Below are positions 25,134 to 33,614 of a stretch of DNA of 64,000 nt, piece after piece. Both the position numbers and the translations under genes were made by a program. The notes beneath the pieces are model-generated. The model did no database searches and was not told where the DNA came from. It saw only the letters and a program-made list of their open reading frames with translations. How positions within the stretch are numbered: the stretch's first letter is position 1; every line of letters begins with the position of its first letter. This DNA comes from Vicinamibacteria bacterium (GTDB lineage Bacteria; Acidobacteriota; Vicinamibacteria; Fen-336): positions 33,278 to 97,277 of the forward strand of contig JAMQGV010000050.1 in NCBI GenBank assembly GCA_025994075.1, read 5' to 3'.

Positions 25134-26057
25134 CGCGCCGGGCTCGGCGGGGGCGGGCGGCTCTTCCGGGTCCGGCGGCGCCTCGGGCGCCTCGGGCGCC
25201 TCGGGGGCCTCGGGGGCGACCTCCGTCGCGCCCGCCTCGGGCGCCGTCAAGGTCGTCTCGGCTTCCACCGTCGGCGCGGCCTCGGCAGTCGGGTCCGCTT
25301 CCGACAGCGGGATCTCGACCGGTCGCGGCGCCTCGATCGCGCGCTTGAGGCCGACCACGTCGACCTCCTCGCCGAGCACGTCGGCGAACTCCTCGATCTT
25401 CGGCAGCTCCGACAGGTCCTTGAGCCCGAACTGCAGCAGGAAGTCGCGGGTCGTGCCGTACAGCATCGGCCGGCCGACGACTTCCTTGCGGCCGACGATC
25501 TTGATCAGCCGCTTCTCGAGCAGGGTCTTGATCACGCCGCCGGACTTGACGCCGCGCAGCTCGATCACCTCGGGCAGCGTCACCGGCTGCTTGTAGGCGA
25601 TCACGGCCAGCGTCTCGAGGGCCTGGATCGACAGCCGCGACGCGCCCTTGGGGTCGAGCAGCTCGCGCACGCGGTCGTTGCACTCGGGGCGGGTCGTGAT
25701 CTGCCAGCCGCCGGCGACCTCGACCAGTTGCAGGCCGCGGCCCTCGCGCGCGTAGTCCTCGCGCAGCGACTCGAGCTGCTCCTGCCACGTCTCCTTCGGC
25801 ACGTCGCCCAGCACCTGGCCGATCTGGCGCTGCGTGATCGGCTCGGGCGACGCGAAGATCAACGCCTCGAGGATGGCCCGCACCTCCTGCGGAGGCACCT
25901 CGTACTCGGGCTCCGCCTCGTCCATCTCGCCGCGCGCATCGGCGCCAGGCACAGCCTCGGGAGTCGCTTCGAGCCCCTCGGCCGCCTCGCTGGCGGGCTC
26001 CGCCGTGCTCTCGTCGGTGGCCTCGACCGGTTCCTGCTTCTCGTCCTCGTCGTGCAT
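25131..26057 (-). CDS. scpB: SMC-Scp complex subunit ScpB
   Basis: A 308-residue protein of the condensin-like SMC-ScpA-ScpB complex that compacts and segregates the chromosome. The two winged-helix domains are evident: AILEALIFASPEPITQRQI, then LSIQALETLAVIAYKQPVTLPEVIELRGV with the conserved turn, and VVGRPMLYGTTRDFLLQFGL. Acidic, low-complexity extensions flank the core: about 50 residues at the N-terminus and a Pro/Ala/Glu-rich C-terminus with tandem EAP units. It follows scpA by six bases with a TAGGAAGAG ribosome site made partly from the scpA stop. Confidence 0.95.
   Translation of the reverse strand: MHDEDEKQEPVEATDESTAEPASEAAEGLEATPEAVPGADARGEMDEAEPEYEVPPQEVRAILEALIFASPEPITQRQIGQVLGDVPKETWQEQLESLREDYAREGRGLQLVEVAGGWQITTRPECNDRVRELLDPKGASRLSIQALETLAVIAYKQPVTLPEVIELRGVKSGGVIKTLLEKRLIKIVGRKEVVGRPMLYGTTRDFLLQFGLKDLSELPKIEEFADVLGEEVDVVGLKRAIEAPRPVEIPLSEADPTAEAAPTVEAETTLTAPEAGATEVAPEAPEAPEAPEAPPDPEEPPAPAEPGA
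25169..25220. repeat. Short tandem repeat encoding Glu-Ala-Pro units in scpB
   Basis: Nine-base units close to GGCGCCTCG follow one another four to five times on the plus strand, with drift to GGGGCCTCG. They encode the EAPEAPEAPEAP run in the ScpB tail. Such a tract is prone to slippage and length change between strains. It is inside a coding sequence and shows no separate function. Confidence 0.7.
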
Positions 26058-26063
26058 CTCTTC

Positions 26064-26978
26064 CTACACCGAAAGCTGCGGCGCGCCGTCGACCGGCGGG
26101 CCGACGGGCCGGAACACGCGGATGCCGCCGAAGATCCCGCGCTGGTACACCTTCACCTTCTTGAGCCGGATCAGCTCCAGCAGCGCGAGGAAGGTGACGA
26201 TCATGTCGGCCTTCGTGCGCTGCTCGCGGAACAGCTCGAGGAACTCCAGCGACTCGCCTTCCTTGACCTCGGCGAGCACCTCGTCCATGCGCTGCTCGAT
26301 GCTCTTGCCCTCGGACTCGACCTCGTGCTGGACCAGCACCTTGCGGCGGTCGAGCATCTCCTTGAAGGCGGCCACCAGGTCGAACAGGCTGGCCTCGAGC
26401 ATCTCCTCGCCGGCGTCGTCGAACTTCGGCAGCGCGGTGTCGGGCCGGGTGAAGGTCGCGGAGCGGATCTCGCGCTTGTGGTGGAGCAGGCCCGCGGCCT
26501 CCTTGTAGCGCTCGAACTCGAGCAGCCGCCGCACCAGCGCCTCGCGTGGGTCCTCCTGCTCCTCCTCGCCCTGGGCCTCGGTCGGCTCCAGCGGCACCAG
26601 CAGCTTGCTCTTGATGTGGATCAGCGTCGCCGCCATCACCATGAACTCGCCGGCGACGTCGAGGTTCAGCTCGCGCATCAGCTCGAGGTACTGCATGTAC
26701 TGGCGGGTGATCGGCGCGATCGGCAGGTCGTGGATGTCGAGCTTGTCGCGGCGGATCAGGTACAGCAGCAGGTCGAGCGGCCCCTCGAACTCGGCGAGCT
26801 GGATCTGGGGCACGTCCTCCGGCAGCGTGGACTCGACGTGCTCCGGAATGAGCGGGCGGCCCGTGGCCGCGGCGGCCGGGCCGCCCGCGTCCGCGGCGCC
26901 GGGTTCCGCCGGCGTCGGCGGCGACGACGGCTCGCTCTCCGTGGCCTCGGGCCCCGGTGTTTCTTCCGGCTCGTTCAC
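26064..26978 (-). CDS. scpA: SMC-Scp complex kleisin subunit ScpA
   Basis: A 304-residue kleisin that bridges the SMC heads and recruits ScpB. The N-terminal SMC-neck binding region is IQLAEFEGPLDLLLYLIRRDKLDIHDLPI, the family hallmark. It is followed by YLELMRELNLDVAGEFMVMAATLIHIKSKLLVP and by the C-terminal winged helix ADMIVTFLALLELIRLKKVKV. A Pro/Glu/Ala-rich N-terminal extension of about 45 residues precedes the core. The start is a GTG 13 bases after the trpS stop. The stop TAG provides part of the scpB ribosome site. Confidence 0.96.
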   Translation of the reverse strand: MNEPEETPGPEATESEPSSPPTPAEPGAADAGGPAAAATGRPLIPEHVESTLPEDVPQIQLAEFEGPLDLLLYLIRRDKLDIHDLPIAPITRQYMQYLELMRELNLDVAGEFMVMAATLIHIKSKLLVPLEPTEAQGEEEQEDPREALVRRLLEFERYKEAAGLLHHKREIRSATFTRPDTALPKFDDAGEEMLEASLFDLVAAFKEMLDRRKVLVQHEVESEGKSIEQRMDEVLAEVKEGESLEFLELFREQRTKADMIVTFLALLELIRLKKVKVYQRGIFGGIRVFRPVGPPVDGAPQLSV

Positions 26979-26991
26979 GTTCGTCCGTCCG

Positions 26992-27981
26992 TCAGTAACG
27001 GATCTTGAGGGCCGCGCGGACCTCGTCCATCGTCGCGGCCGCCGTCTCGCGGGCGCGGCGGGCGCCGTCGCGCAGGATGTCCCACACGGTGTCGGGGCGC
27101 GCGGCGAACTCCGGTCGCCGGGCGTGGATCTGCGCCAGGCGCTCGACGAGGTAGTCCGCGAGCTTGCCCTTGCAGTCCAGGCAGCCGATCGACGCCGCGC
27201 GGCAGCCGGCGGCCGCCCACTCCTGCGTCTCCCGCGGCGAGAAGGCGCGGTGCAGGTCGAACACCGGACACTTGTCGGGGTCGCCCGGGTCCTTGCGGCG
27301 CTGGCGGGCCGGGTCGGTGACCATCGGCCGCAGCTTCGCGCGCACCTCTTCGGGCGAGTCCTTGAGGTAGATGGCGTTGCCGTACGACTTCGACATCTTC
27401 CGGCCGTCGGTGCCGGGGATGCGCGGCACCGGCGTCAGCAGCGTCTTCGGCTCCGGGAACACCGGCCCGTAGAAGTTGTTGAAGCGGCGCACGACCTCGC
27501 GGGTCAGTTCGACGTGGGGCGCCTGGTCTTCGCCCACCGGCACCGCGTCCGCCTTGTAGACGATGATGTCCGCCGTCTGCAGCAGCGGGTAGCCGAGGAA
27601 ACCGTAGGTCGAGAGGTCCTTGCCCGCCAGGTTCTGCTGCTGCTCCTTGTACGTCGGCACCCGCTCCAGCCACGGCACCGGCACGATCATCGACAGCAGC
27701 AGGTGCAGTTCCGCGTGCTCGGGCACGTGGCTCTGGATGAACAGCGTCGAGCGCGCGGGGTCGAGCCCCGCCGCCAGCCAGTCGGTCGCCACCTCGAGCA
27801 CGTTCTCCTTCACGGCCGAGGGGTCCGCGTAGTCGGTGGTCAGAGCGTGCCAGTCGACGATCGAGTAGAAGCAGGCGTGGGTCTCCTGGAGGCGGACCCA
27901 GTTGTCGATCGCACCGGTCAGGTGGCCGAGGTGCAGGGGCCCGGTCGGGCGCATGCCGGAGAGGATTCGAGGCTGGCTCAT
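26992..27981 (-). CDS. trpS: Tryptophanyl-tRNA synthetase
   Basis: A 329-residue class I aminoacyl-tRNA synthetase of usual length that charges tRNA-Trp. The HIGH-equivalent is in RPTGPLHLGHLTGAI, the ATP/substrate region has QTADIIVYKADAVPVGEDQ, and the KMSKS loop is intact in GRKMSKSYGNAI. It is the first gene of the minus-strand operon with scpA and scpB, an order conserved in many bacteria. The leader from the proposed TAGGAT box (plus 28057-28062) to the ATG is about 75 bases; I see no clear attenuator or T-box there. Confidence 0.97.
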   Translation of the reverse strand: MSQPRILSGMRPTGPLHLGHLTGAIDNWVRLQETHACFYSIVDWHALTTDYADPSAVKENVLEVATDWLAAGLDPARSTLFIQSHVPEHAELHLLLSMIVPVPWLERVPTYKEQQQNLAGKDLSTYGFLGYPLLQTADIIVYKADAVPVGEDQAPHVELTREVVRRFNNFYGPVFPEPKTLLTPVPRIPGTDGRKMSKSYGNAIYLKDSPEEVRAKLRPMVTDPARQRRKDPGDPDKCPVFDLHRAFSPRETQEWAAAGCRAASIGCLDCKGKLADYLVERLAQIHARRPEFAARPDTVWDILRDGARRARETAAATMDEVRAALKIRY

Positions 27982-28088
27982 GGTGTCGGAAGAAGAAGCG
28001 TAAGGATGCCGGCTAGCGGCGCTCGCGGCGGAGCGGGGCTGTCCGTGGAAGCGGCGATCCTAGCACGGGAAGGAACGCCGGGGCCGGG

Positions 28089-28562
28089 CTACTCGCCCGG
28101 TTCGAGGATGCCCGAGCAGGCCTTCAGCAGGGCCCTGTAGTCGAACGGCTTGCGGACCCAGCCGCGGGCGCCCAGGGCCACGGCCTTGCGGTCGTCGCAG
28201 TAGGCCGAGAGCACGAGCACGGGCGGCGCGTCGACGCTCTCGCGCAGCGCGGAGAGCACCTGCCAGCCGTCCAGCTCCGGCATCATCAGGTCGAGCAGGA
28301 CGAGGTCCGGCCTGGTCTCGGCGATCCGCCGCAGGGCGTCGCGGCCGTTGGCGACCGTCTCGACCTGGTACCCGGTGTCGGCCAGGATGTGCGACACCAG
28401 CAGGCGCACGTCCTCCTCGTCGTCGACCAGCAGCACGCGCGGGCGCCGCAGGCCGAGCGCCGCGTCGCGATCGCTGGCCGGGTCCGACTCGGGGTCGCCG
28501 AGCAGGTCCAGCCGCCGCGCCGCGGCGTCGACGCCGGTCGAGATCCAGATGGGGATGCCCAT
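28089..28562 (-). CDS. Single-domain response regulator
   Basis: A 157-residue protein with a short N-terminal extension of about 40 residues followed by a receiver domain and no output domain. VLLVDDEEDVR holds the acidic pocket, Asp91 in LVLLDLMMPELDG is the phospho-acceptor, Ser/Thr is in VLVLSAYC, and the Lys is in WVRKPFDY. Such stand-alone receivers usually pass phosphate on or act through protein contacts. No kinase is directly adjacent; the nearest is the hybrid kinase at 30.4-32.5 kb on the same strand. The proposed -10 element ends 8-10 bases before its ATG. Confidence 0.88.
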   Translation of the reverse strand: MGIPIWISTGVDAAARRLDLLGDPESDPASDRDAALGLRRPRVLLVDDEEDVRLLVSHILADTGYQVETVANGRDALRRIAETRPDLVLLDLMMPELDGWQVLSALRESVDAPPVLVLSAYCDDRKAVALGARGWVRKPFDYRALLKACSGILEPGE

Positions 28563-28570
28563 GGCGTTGC

Positions 28571-28578
28571 CGATTCTA
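28571..28578 (-). promoter_or_regulatory. Putative -10 element TAGAATCG before the response regulator
   Basis: TAGAATCG on the minus strand ends nine bases before the ATG of the response regulator, implying a nearly leaderless message without a ribosome site. A related GAGAATCG copy lies at 28595-28602 and overlaps the uvrC stop. Confidence 0.45.
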
Positions 28579-28600
28579 GGACAGTTGACGGGCTCGATTC

Positions 28601-30403
28601 TCAACCCGCGGGTTCCCGCTTGAAGTGATCCACCACACGTCGCGCCACGGCCGGCCCCGCGGCCAGCGCCAGCTCGGCCTCGCTGGCGCCACGCACCCCA
28701 CGCACCGAGCCGAAGCGGGACAACAACTTGCGGCGGGTGGCCGGGCCCACGCCGGGGATCGCGTCCAGCTCGGACGTGAGCGTCCGCTTGTCCCGGCGCA
28801 GGCGATGGAAGCCGACCGCGAAGCGGTGGGCCTCGTCGCGCACACGCTGCACGAGCTGCAGCACGGGCGACTCGCGCGGCAGCGCCACGGGCTCGTCGCG
28901 GCCCGCGACGAAGATCAGCTCCTCGCGCTTGGCCAGGCTGGCGACCGGCTGGTCGCCCAGCCCCAGCTCCGCGAGCGCTTCCAGCGCCGCCCCGAGCTGG
29001 CCCTTGCCGCCGTCGATCAGCACCAGGTCCGGCAGTTCGCGCCCCTCCTCGAGCAGGCGCCGGTAGCGACGGCCGACCACCTCGCGCATCGAGGCGAAGT
29101 CGTCGGGCGTCCCCGTCAGGCCCCGCACCTTGAACTTGCGGTAGTCGGACTTCTTCGGCGCCCCGTCCTCGAAGCACACCATCGAGGCCACGACGTCCGA
29201 GCCCTGCAGGTTGGAGATGTCGAAGCACTCGATCCGCCGCGGCTCCGTCTCCAGGTCGAGCAGGTCGCGCAGGCTGCGCAGGATCTGCTCGGACTGCTGG
29301 CGCGGGTGCTTCCACTCGAGGTCGAAGGCGAGGCGCGCGTTCTTCTGCACGAGTTCCAGCAGCCGCACCTTCTCGCCCCTCTGCGGCACCCGCAGCCGGA
29401 CCCGGGCGCCGCGCTTCGCCGACAGCCAGGCCTCGAGCGCCTCCGCCGCGGGCAGCGGCTCGGGCACCAGCAGCTCCCGCGGCACGTGGCGGCCGGAACC
29501 GTAGTACTGGGCGATCGCCGTCTCGAGCAGCGCTTCGCCGTCGGTCACGCGGTCGAGGAGGAAGCCCTCGCGGGCCACGACCCGCCCGTCGCGCACCACG
29601 AACACCTGCAGCGCCGCGCGCTCGCCCTCGCGGTGGGCGGCGAACAGGTCACGCTCCTCGAGCTCGGTGGTCGTGATCTTCTGGGGCGCCTCCAGCCGCT
29701 CGAGGGCGTGGACCTGGTCACGCAGCGTCGCGGCGTGCTCGTAGCGTTCCTGCTCCGCGGCCGCCGCCATCTCGGCGCGCAGCCGCGCCAGCACGTCGTC
29801 CGTGCGCCCCTCGAGGAACGCCGCCGCGTCGCGGGCGGCCGCCCGGTAGCGCTCCGGGCTGCAGATCTCCGCGACGCACGGCGCCAGGCAGCGCTGGATC
29901 TGGTACTGCAGGCACGGCCGCGGCCGGCGCCCGTTCAGCTCCTCGCGGCAGGAGCGGATGCCGAACAGCCTCCGCGCGAGGGTGGCGGTCTTGCGGCCGA
30001 GATGGGCGGGGATGTACGGGCCGCCGTAGACCGCCCCGTCCTCCCCCACCCGCCGCACCACGTGCAGGCGGGGGTACTCCTCGGCGAGCGTCAGCTTCAG
30101 CCACGGGTGGTTCTTGTCGTCGCGCAGCAGCACGTTGTAGCGCGGGCGGTGGCGCTTGATCAGGTTGTTCTCGAGCGCCAGCGCCTCCATCTCGGTGTCG
30201 GTGATCACGAGATCGAGGTCCGCCACCTCGGCGACCAGCGCGTCGCGGCGCGGCTCCAGCGGGCGCCCCGGCTGGAAGTAGGAGCGCACCCGGTCCCGCA
30301 GCACGCGGGCCTTGCCCACGTACAGGATGGTCCCGGCGGCGTCCTTGAACAGGTACACGCCGGGCCGCAGCGGCAGTTGCTCCAGCTTCGCGCGCAGGCT
30401 CAC
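28601..30403 (-). CDS. uvrC: Excinuclease ABC subunit C
   Basis: A 600-residue nucleotide excision repair endonuclease that makes both incisions around bulky lesions in the UvrBC-DNA complex. Domain order is complete. The GIY-YIG nuclease (PGVYLFKDAAGTILYVGKARVLRDRVRSYF, with GIY replaced by GVY) comes first, then a Cys-containing linker (CLQYQIQRCLAPC) and a UVR motif around residues 200-235. The RNase H-like nuclease follows (IECFDISNLQGSDVVASMV and LVLIDGGKGQLGAAL), and a C-terminal helix-hairpin-helix pair ends the protein (LDAIPGVGPATRRKLL). The start is a GTG. It is transcribed toward the response regulator, 38 bases away. Confidence 0.97.
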   Translation of the reverse strand: MSLRAKLEQLPLRPGVYLFKDAAGTILYVGKARVLRDRVRSYFQPGRPLEPRRDALVAEVADLDLVITDTEMEALALENNLIKRHRPRYNVLLRDDKNHPWLKLTLAEEYPRLHVVRRVGEDGAVYGGPYIPAHLGRKTATLARRLFGIRSCREELNGRRPRPCLQYQIQRCLAPCVAEICSPERYRAAARDAAAFLEGRTDDVLARLRAEMAAAAEQERYEHAATLRDQVHALERLEAPQKITTTELEERDLFAAHREGERAALQVFVVRDGRVVAREGFLLDRVTDGEALLETAIAQYYGSGRHVPRELLVPEPLPAAEALEAWLSAKRGARVRLRVPQRGEKVRLLELVQKNARLAFDLEWKHPRQQSEQILRSLRDLLDLETEPRRIECFDISNLQGSDVVASMVCFEDGAPKKSDYRKFKVRGLTGTPDDFASMREVVGRRYRRLLEEGRELPDLVLIDGGKGQLGAALEALAELGLGDQPVASLAKREELIFVAGRDEPVALPRESPVLQLVQRVRDEAHRFAVGFHRLRRDKRTLTSELDAIPGVGPATRRKLLSRFGSVRGVRGASEAELALAAGPAVARRVVDHFKREPAG

Positions 30404-30439
30404 AACACCCGATGATGCGCGAAACGCGGCCGGATCGGC

Positions 30440-32479
30440 TCACCGCCCCGCGGCGAGCGTCCGGCGCACCTCGCGAACGAGCGCCTCGGCGGAGAACGGC
30501 TTGCCGAGGAACGCGGCGCCCGCGGGCAGCCCGCCGCTGCGGCCGAGGATGTCGTCGGTGTAGCCCGAGACGAACACGACGCCGGGCCGCTGGCCCCGCG
30601 CGGCCAGCGCCTCGACCAGCGCGCGCCCGTCGAGGCCCGGCATCACGACGTCGGTGACGACCACGTCGATCGACCGGCCCTCGGCCAGCTCGGCCGCCTG
30701 CCGCCCGTCTTCGGCGGCCACGACCTCGAAGCCCTCGCCCTCCAGCATCTCGCGCACGATGTCGCGCAGCTCCGGCTCGTCCTCGGCCAGCAGCACGGTG
30801 GGACGCGCGCCCGGCGCGGCGGCCGCGGGCTCGGCCGGGGCCACCGCGGGCCAGCTGGCCTCGGGCGCCGCGTCCAGGCTCGGCAGGTAGACGCGGAACC
30901 GGGAGCCGCGGCCGACCTCGCTGGCGACCGACACGTAACCGTCCGCGCGCTTGGCGATCCCGTAGACGGCCGCCAGCCCGAGCCCGCGCGCCCGTCCAGG
31001 GCCGAGCGCGTGGGACGAGTAGAAGGGCTCGAAGAGGTTGGGCAGGGCCTCGGGCGCGATCCCGGCCCCGGTGTCGGCGACCTGCAGCAGCGCGTAGCGG
31101 CCCGGCGGGATCGGCTCGAGCGCGCCGGCCTCCGGCTCGGCGAGCTCGATCGCCGAGGTCGTGATCTCGAGCCGCCCGCCGTCCGGCATCGCGTCGCGGG
31201 CGTTCGTGCAGAGGCGCAGCAGCAACTCCTCCAGCTCCTCGGGATCGGCCCAGGCGCCGGCCTGGCCCGCGGCGATCCGCAACTCGATCGACGCGCCGAC
31301 GGCTTCGCGCAGCCGCGGCTCGAGGGCGCCCACCCGTTCCCCGAGGTCCAGGGGGCGCGGCATCACCAGCTGGCGCTGGCCGACCGCCAGCAGGTCGCGG
31401 GTCAGGCCCGCGCCGCGATGGGCGGCCGCCAGGATCAGCTCGAGGCGCTCGCGCTGGGCGCCGCCGAGCCCCGACCGCAGGTGCTCCGCGTGTCCGACGA
31501 TGACGCCGAGCAGGTTGTTGAAGTCGTGGGCGACGCCGCCGGCGAGGCGGCCGACCGCTTCCAGCTTCCGGGCCTGCGCGCGCTGCTCCTGCAGCGCCTG
31601 CTCCGCGCGGCGGGCGCGCTCACGGTCCTGCTCGGCGCGGTCGATCAGGCGCCCGAGGCCGCGCGACGCGAAGGCCACCACCACGACCACGACCAGGGCG
31701 GACAGCGCGGCCCCCAGCACCTGATGGAGGCTCGGCGCCACGCGCTCGAGTCCCAGCGGGCTCAGCGCGGCGTCGACCGCGAGGACGGCCGGGGCCAGCG
31801 GCAGGAAGGCCCGCAGCAGGCGGGCCTGGGCCGACGTCCCCAGCAGCCAGCGCAGCGGCACCCCGTCGGCCGGCGCCAGGGCCACGAGGCCCGTGCCCAG
31901 CACGGCGATCGCGAGCGCCGTCGGCAGCGCCAGCGGAATGAAGAGGCCGCGGTAAAGGTCCGGCGCGCGGTAGATGTAACCCAGGGCCCCGGCGCTGCCG
32001 ATCGCCGCGAGCAGCCCGCCCACCGGCCCGGTGGCGACCCGCACCAGCCGCAGCTGGCGCTCGAGGCGGCAGCCGAGCAGCCCGACGGCGACGAAGAACC
32101 AGACGAGCGCCACGGCCGGCGACATGATCCCGTAGCGCGGCAGCGAGATGGAGCGCAGGTCGAGGTCCAGGTAGGGATTGAGCGCCCGGACCTGCGCGGG
32201 CACCTGCGCGAGGTGAACGAGGGAGGCAACGAGCAGCGTCACCGCGATCGCCAGCACGAGGCGTCGTGCCCGGCCCGCGCCCTCCAGCGCCATCGCCAGG
32301 CCGAGCGCCACGAACCCGACCCCCGCGCTCGCCGCCATCGGGATCGGCGACCCGGGATCGAAGGTGCCGAGGACGCGCCAGGGCGTCACCCAGCCGAGGA
32401 TGCCGAGGACGCCGAGGGCAGCCGCCGCCAGTCCGCAAGCCGAAGCGACGCGATGCCGAGCCTCCGCCACCTCCGACAC
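30440..32479 (-). CDS. Membrane-bound hybrid histidine kinase
   Basis: A 679-residue sensor with about eight hydrophobic helices in the first 280 residues (a MASE-like membrane sensor with no obvious periplasmic domain). A short coiled segment follows, then HisKA with His318 in GGVAHDFNNLLG and an HATPase with the N box in LCTNARDAMPDGGRLEI and G boxes in VADTGAGIAPEA and RARGLGLAAVYGIAK. A C-terminal receiver has Asp610 in VVVTDVVMPGLDG and Lys in FLGKPFS. It belongs to the AHDFNN class of hybrid kinases. The signal is unknown. A GTG start is used, upstream of uvrC by 36 bases. Confidence 0.92.
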   Translation of the reverse strand: MSEVAEARHRVASACGLAAAALGVLGILGWVTPWRVLGTFDPGSPIPMAASAGVGFVALGLAMALEGAGRARRLVLAIAVTLLVASLVHLAQVPAQVRALNPYLDLDLRSISLPRYGIMSPAVALVWFFVAVGLLGCRLERQLRLVRVATGPVGGLLAAIGSAGALGYIYRAPDLYRGLFIPLALPTALAIAVLGTGLVALAPADGVPLRWLLGTSAQARLLRAFLPLAPAVLAVDAALSPLGLERVAPSLHQVLGAALSALVVVVVVAFASRGLGRLIDRAEQDRERARRAEQALQEQRAQARKLEAVGRLAGGVAHDFNNLLGVIVGHAEHLRSGLGGAQRERLELILAAAHRGAGLTRDLLAVGQRQLVMPRPLDLGERVGALEPRLREAVGASIELRIAAGQAGAWADPEELEELLLRLCTNARDAMPDGGRLEITTSAIELAEPEAGALEPIPPGRYALLQVADTGAGIAPEALPNLFEPFYSSHALGPGRARGLGLAAVYGIAKRADGYVSVASEVGRGSRFRVYLPSLDAAPEASWPAVAPAEPAAAAPGARPTVLLAEDEPELRDIVREMLEGEGFEVVAAEDGRQAAELAEGRSIDVVVTDVVMPGLDGRALVEALAARGQRPGVVFVSGYTDDILGRSGGLPAGAAFLGKPFSAEALVREVRRTLAAGR

Positions 32480-32507
32480 CCCTTCCCCGGCCCGGACGGC
32501 GCGCCGG

Positions 32508-33614
32508 TCAGGCCATCTTCGCCCCGCGGGCCAGCGCGCGCGCCATCCAGGCGATGGTCCCCACCGCCGCCAGCAGGCAGGCGGCGAAGACGAGGAACGG
32601 TCCCCACTGCGCGGCGACCGTCGCGGGCTGCTCGAAGCCCGCCAGGTGCAGGCTGAGCGTGCGCACCCGGTCGCGCAGCAGGACCATCACCACGACGGTC
32701 AGCAGCAGGGTGCCGGCCAGCGCCGTCGTCGCCTTGACCGGGTCCTTCGCGCCCAGCGCGAAGAGGCCGTGCCCGGCGATGCCGACCGCCAGCACGATGC
32801 CCAGGACCAGCAGACCGGTGCCGTGGGCGTCGCCGCCCACCAGGCCGAGCAGCACCGGCCGCGGCAGCGTCATCAGGTAGACGAGCCCGATCACGATGTT
32901 CACCGCGGTCGACACGCCGAACGCGGTCGTGCCGCGGCGGATCGCCCAGGCCGAGAGATCCGGGGCGTCGCCGCGGCGCCACGCGCCGTAGAGCGCGACC
33001 CCGAGCCCGGCGACGGCCACGGCGCCGAACAGCGTGTGCAGCAGTCGCGGCCAGAACGTGGGATCGGCGAGGCTCAGCACGAGGCCGCGGCCCTCGGCGC
33101 GGTAGGCCGCGAGAAACGTGTCGGGCCTGAGCATCTGCGTGAAGTTGGCGGTGTAGAGGAAGGCGACCGCCGTGAACAGCAGGGCGACGACGCCCGCGAC
33201 CCACCGCGCGCGCGATCCGAGCGCCTCGCCGCGGAACGCGATCAGGTAGGCGCCGTAGTACGCCACGATCACCAGCGGCACCACCGAGAGCCAGAAGGCG
33301 GCCATCAGGATCGCGCTGGTGAAGAACAGCCGCCCGTACAGCACCTGGACGAAGAGCAGCGGGGCGACGCCCAGGGTGACGGCCGCGGCGATCGCCACCG
33401 GCAGCGCCTTCGCGAAGAAGGCGAGCAGGGCGGCCCGGTGGGCGGCGTCCTCCTCGCGCCGCGAGAGGCGCCAGTGCAGCGCGAGCAGCGAGCCGCCCCA
33501 GACGACGTTCATCGCCAGCAGGTGGAGCAGGAAGGTCAGTTGCAGCAGCGCCCACGACAAGAGCGGCGGCGCGGGCAGCGGCAGCGGATCGGCGATCGGG
33601 ATCACGGGGTCCAT
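32508..33614 (-). CDS. Cytochrome bd-like oxidase, second membrane subunit
   Basis: A 368-residue membrane protein with eight to nine hydrophobic helices. Its ATG overlaps the subunit I stop by one base (TGATG), so the two are made together. It does not look like classical CydB. Its first helices (LLHLLAMNVVWGGSLLALHW, then VTLGVAPLLFVQVLYGRLFFTS and LSVVPLVIVAYYGAYL) follow the same order and spacing as the first helices of subunit I (LHVFISHFAVGGGLFLVLAE), but without the paired glutamates. It is probably a diverged copy of the core that has lost the oxygen site and serves as structural or electron-input partner. That role is inferred. Confidence 0.75.
   Translation of the reverse strand: MDPVIPIADPLPLPAPPLLSWALLQLTFLLHLLAMNVVWGGSLLALHWRLSRREEDAAHRAALLAFFAKALPVAIAAAVTLGVAPLLFVQVLYGRLFFTSAILMAAFWLSVVPLVIVAYYGAYLIAFRGEALGSRARWVAGVVALLFTAVAFLYTANFTQMLRPDTFLAAYRAEGRGLVLSLADPTFWPRLLHTLFGAVAVAGLGVALYGAWRRGDAPDLSAWAIRRGTTAFGVSTAVNIVIGLVYLMTLPRPVLLGLVGGDAHGTGLLVLGIVLAVGIAGHGLFALGAKDPVKATTALAGTLLLTVVVMVLLRDRVRTLSLHLAGFEQPATVAAQWGPFLVFAACLLAAVGTIAWMARALARGAKMA

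Noticed and set aside
25169..25220. Possible CRISPR or intergenic satellite repeat
   Set aside because: The nine-base units are contiguous, lack spacers, stay in frame and encode the Glu-Ala-Pro tail of ScpB.
27982..28088. T-box or attenuator in the trpS leader
   Set aside because: About 75 bases of leader with no T-box core sequence, no Trp-codon leader peptide and no convincing terminator hairpin.
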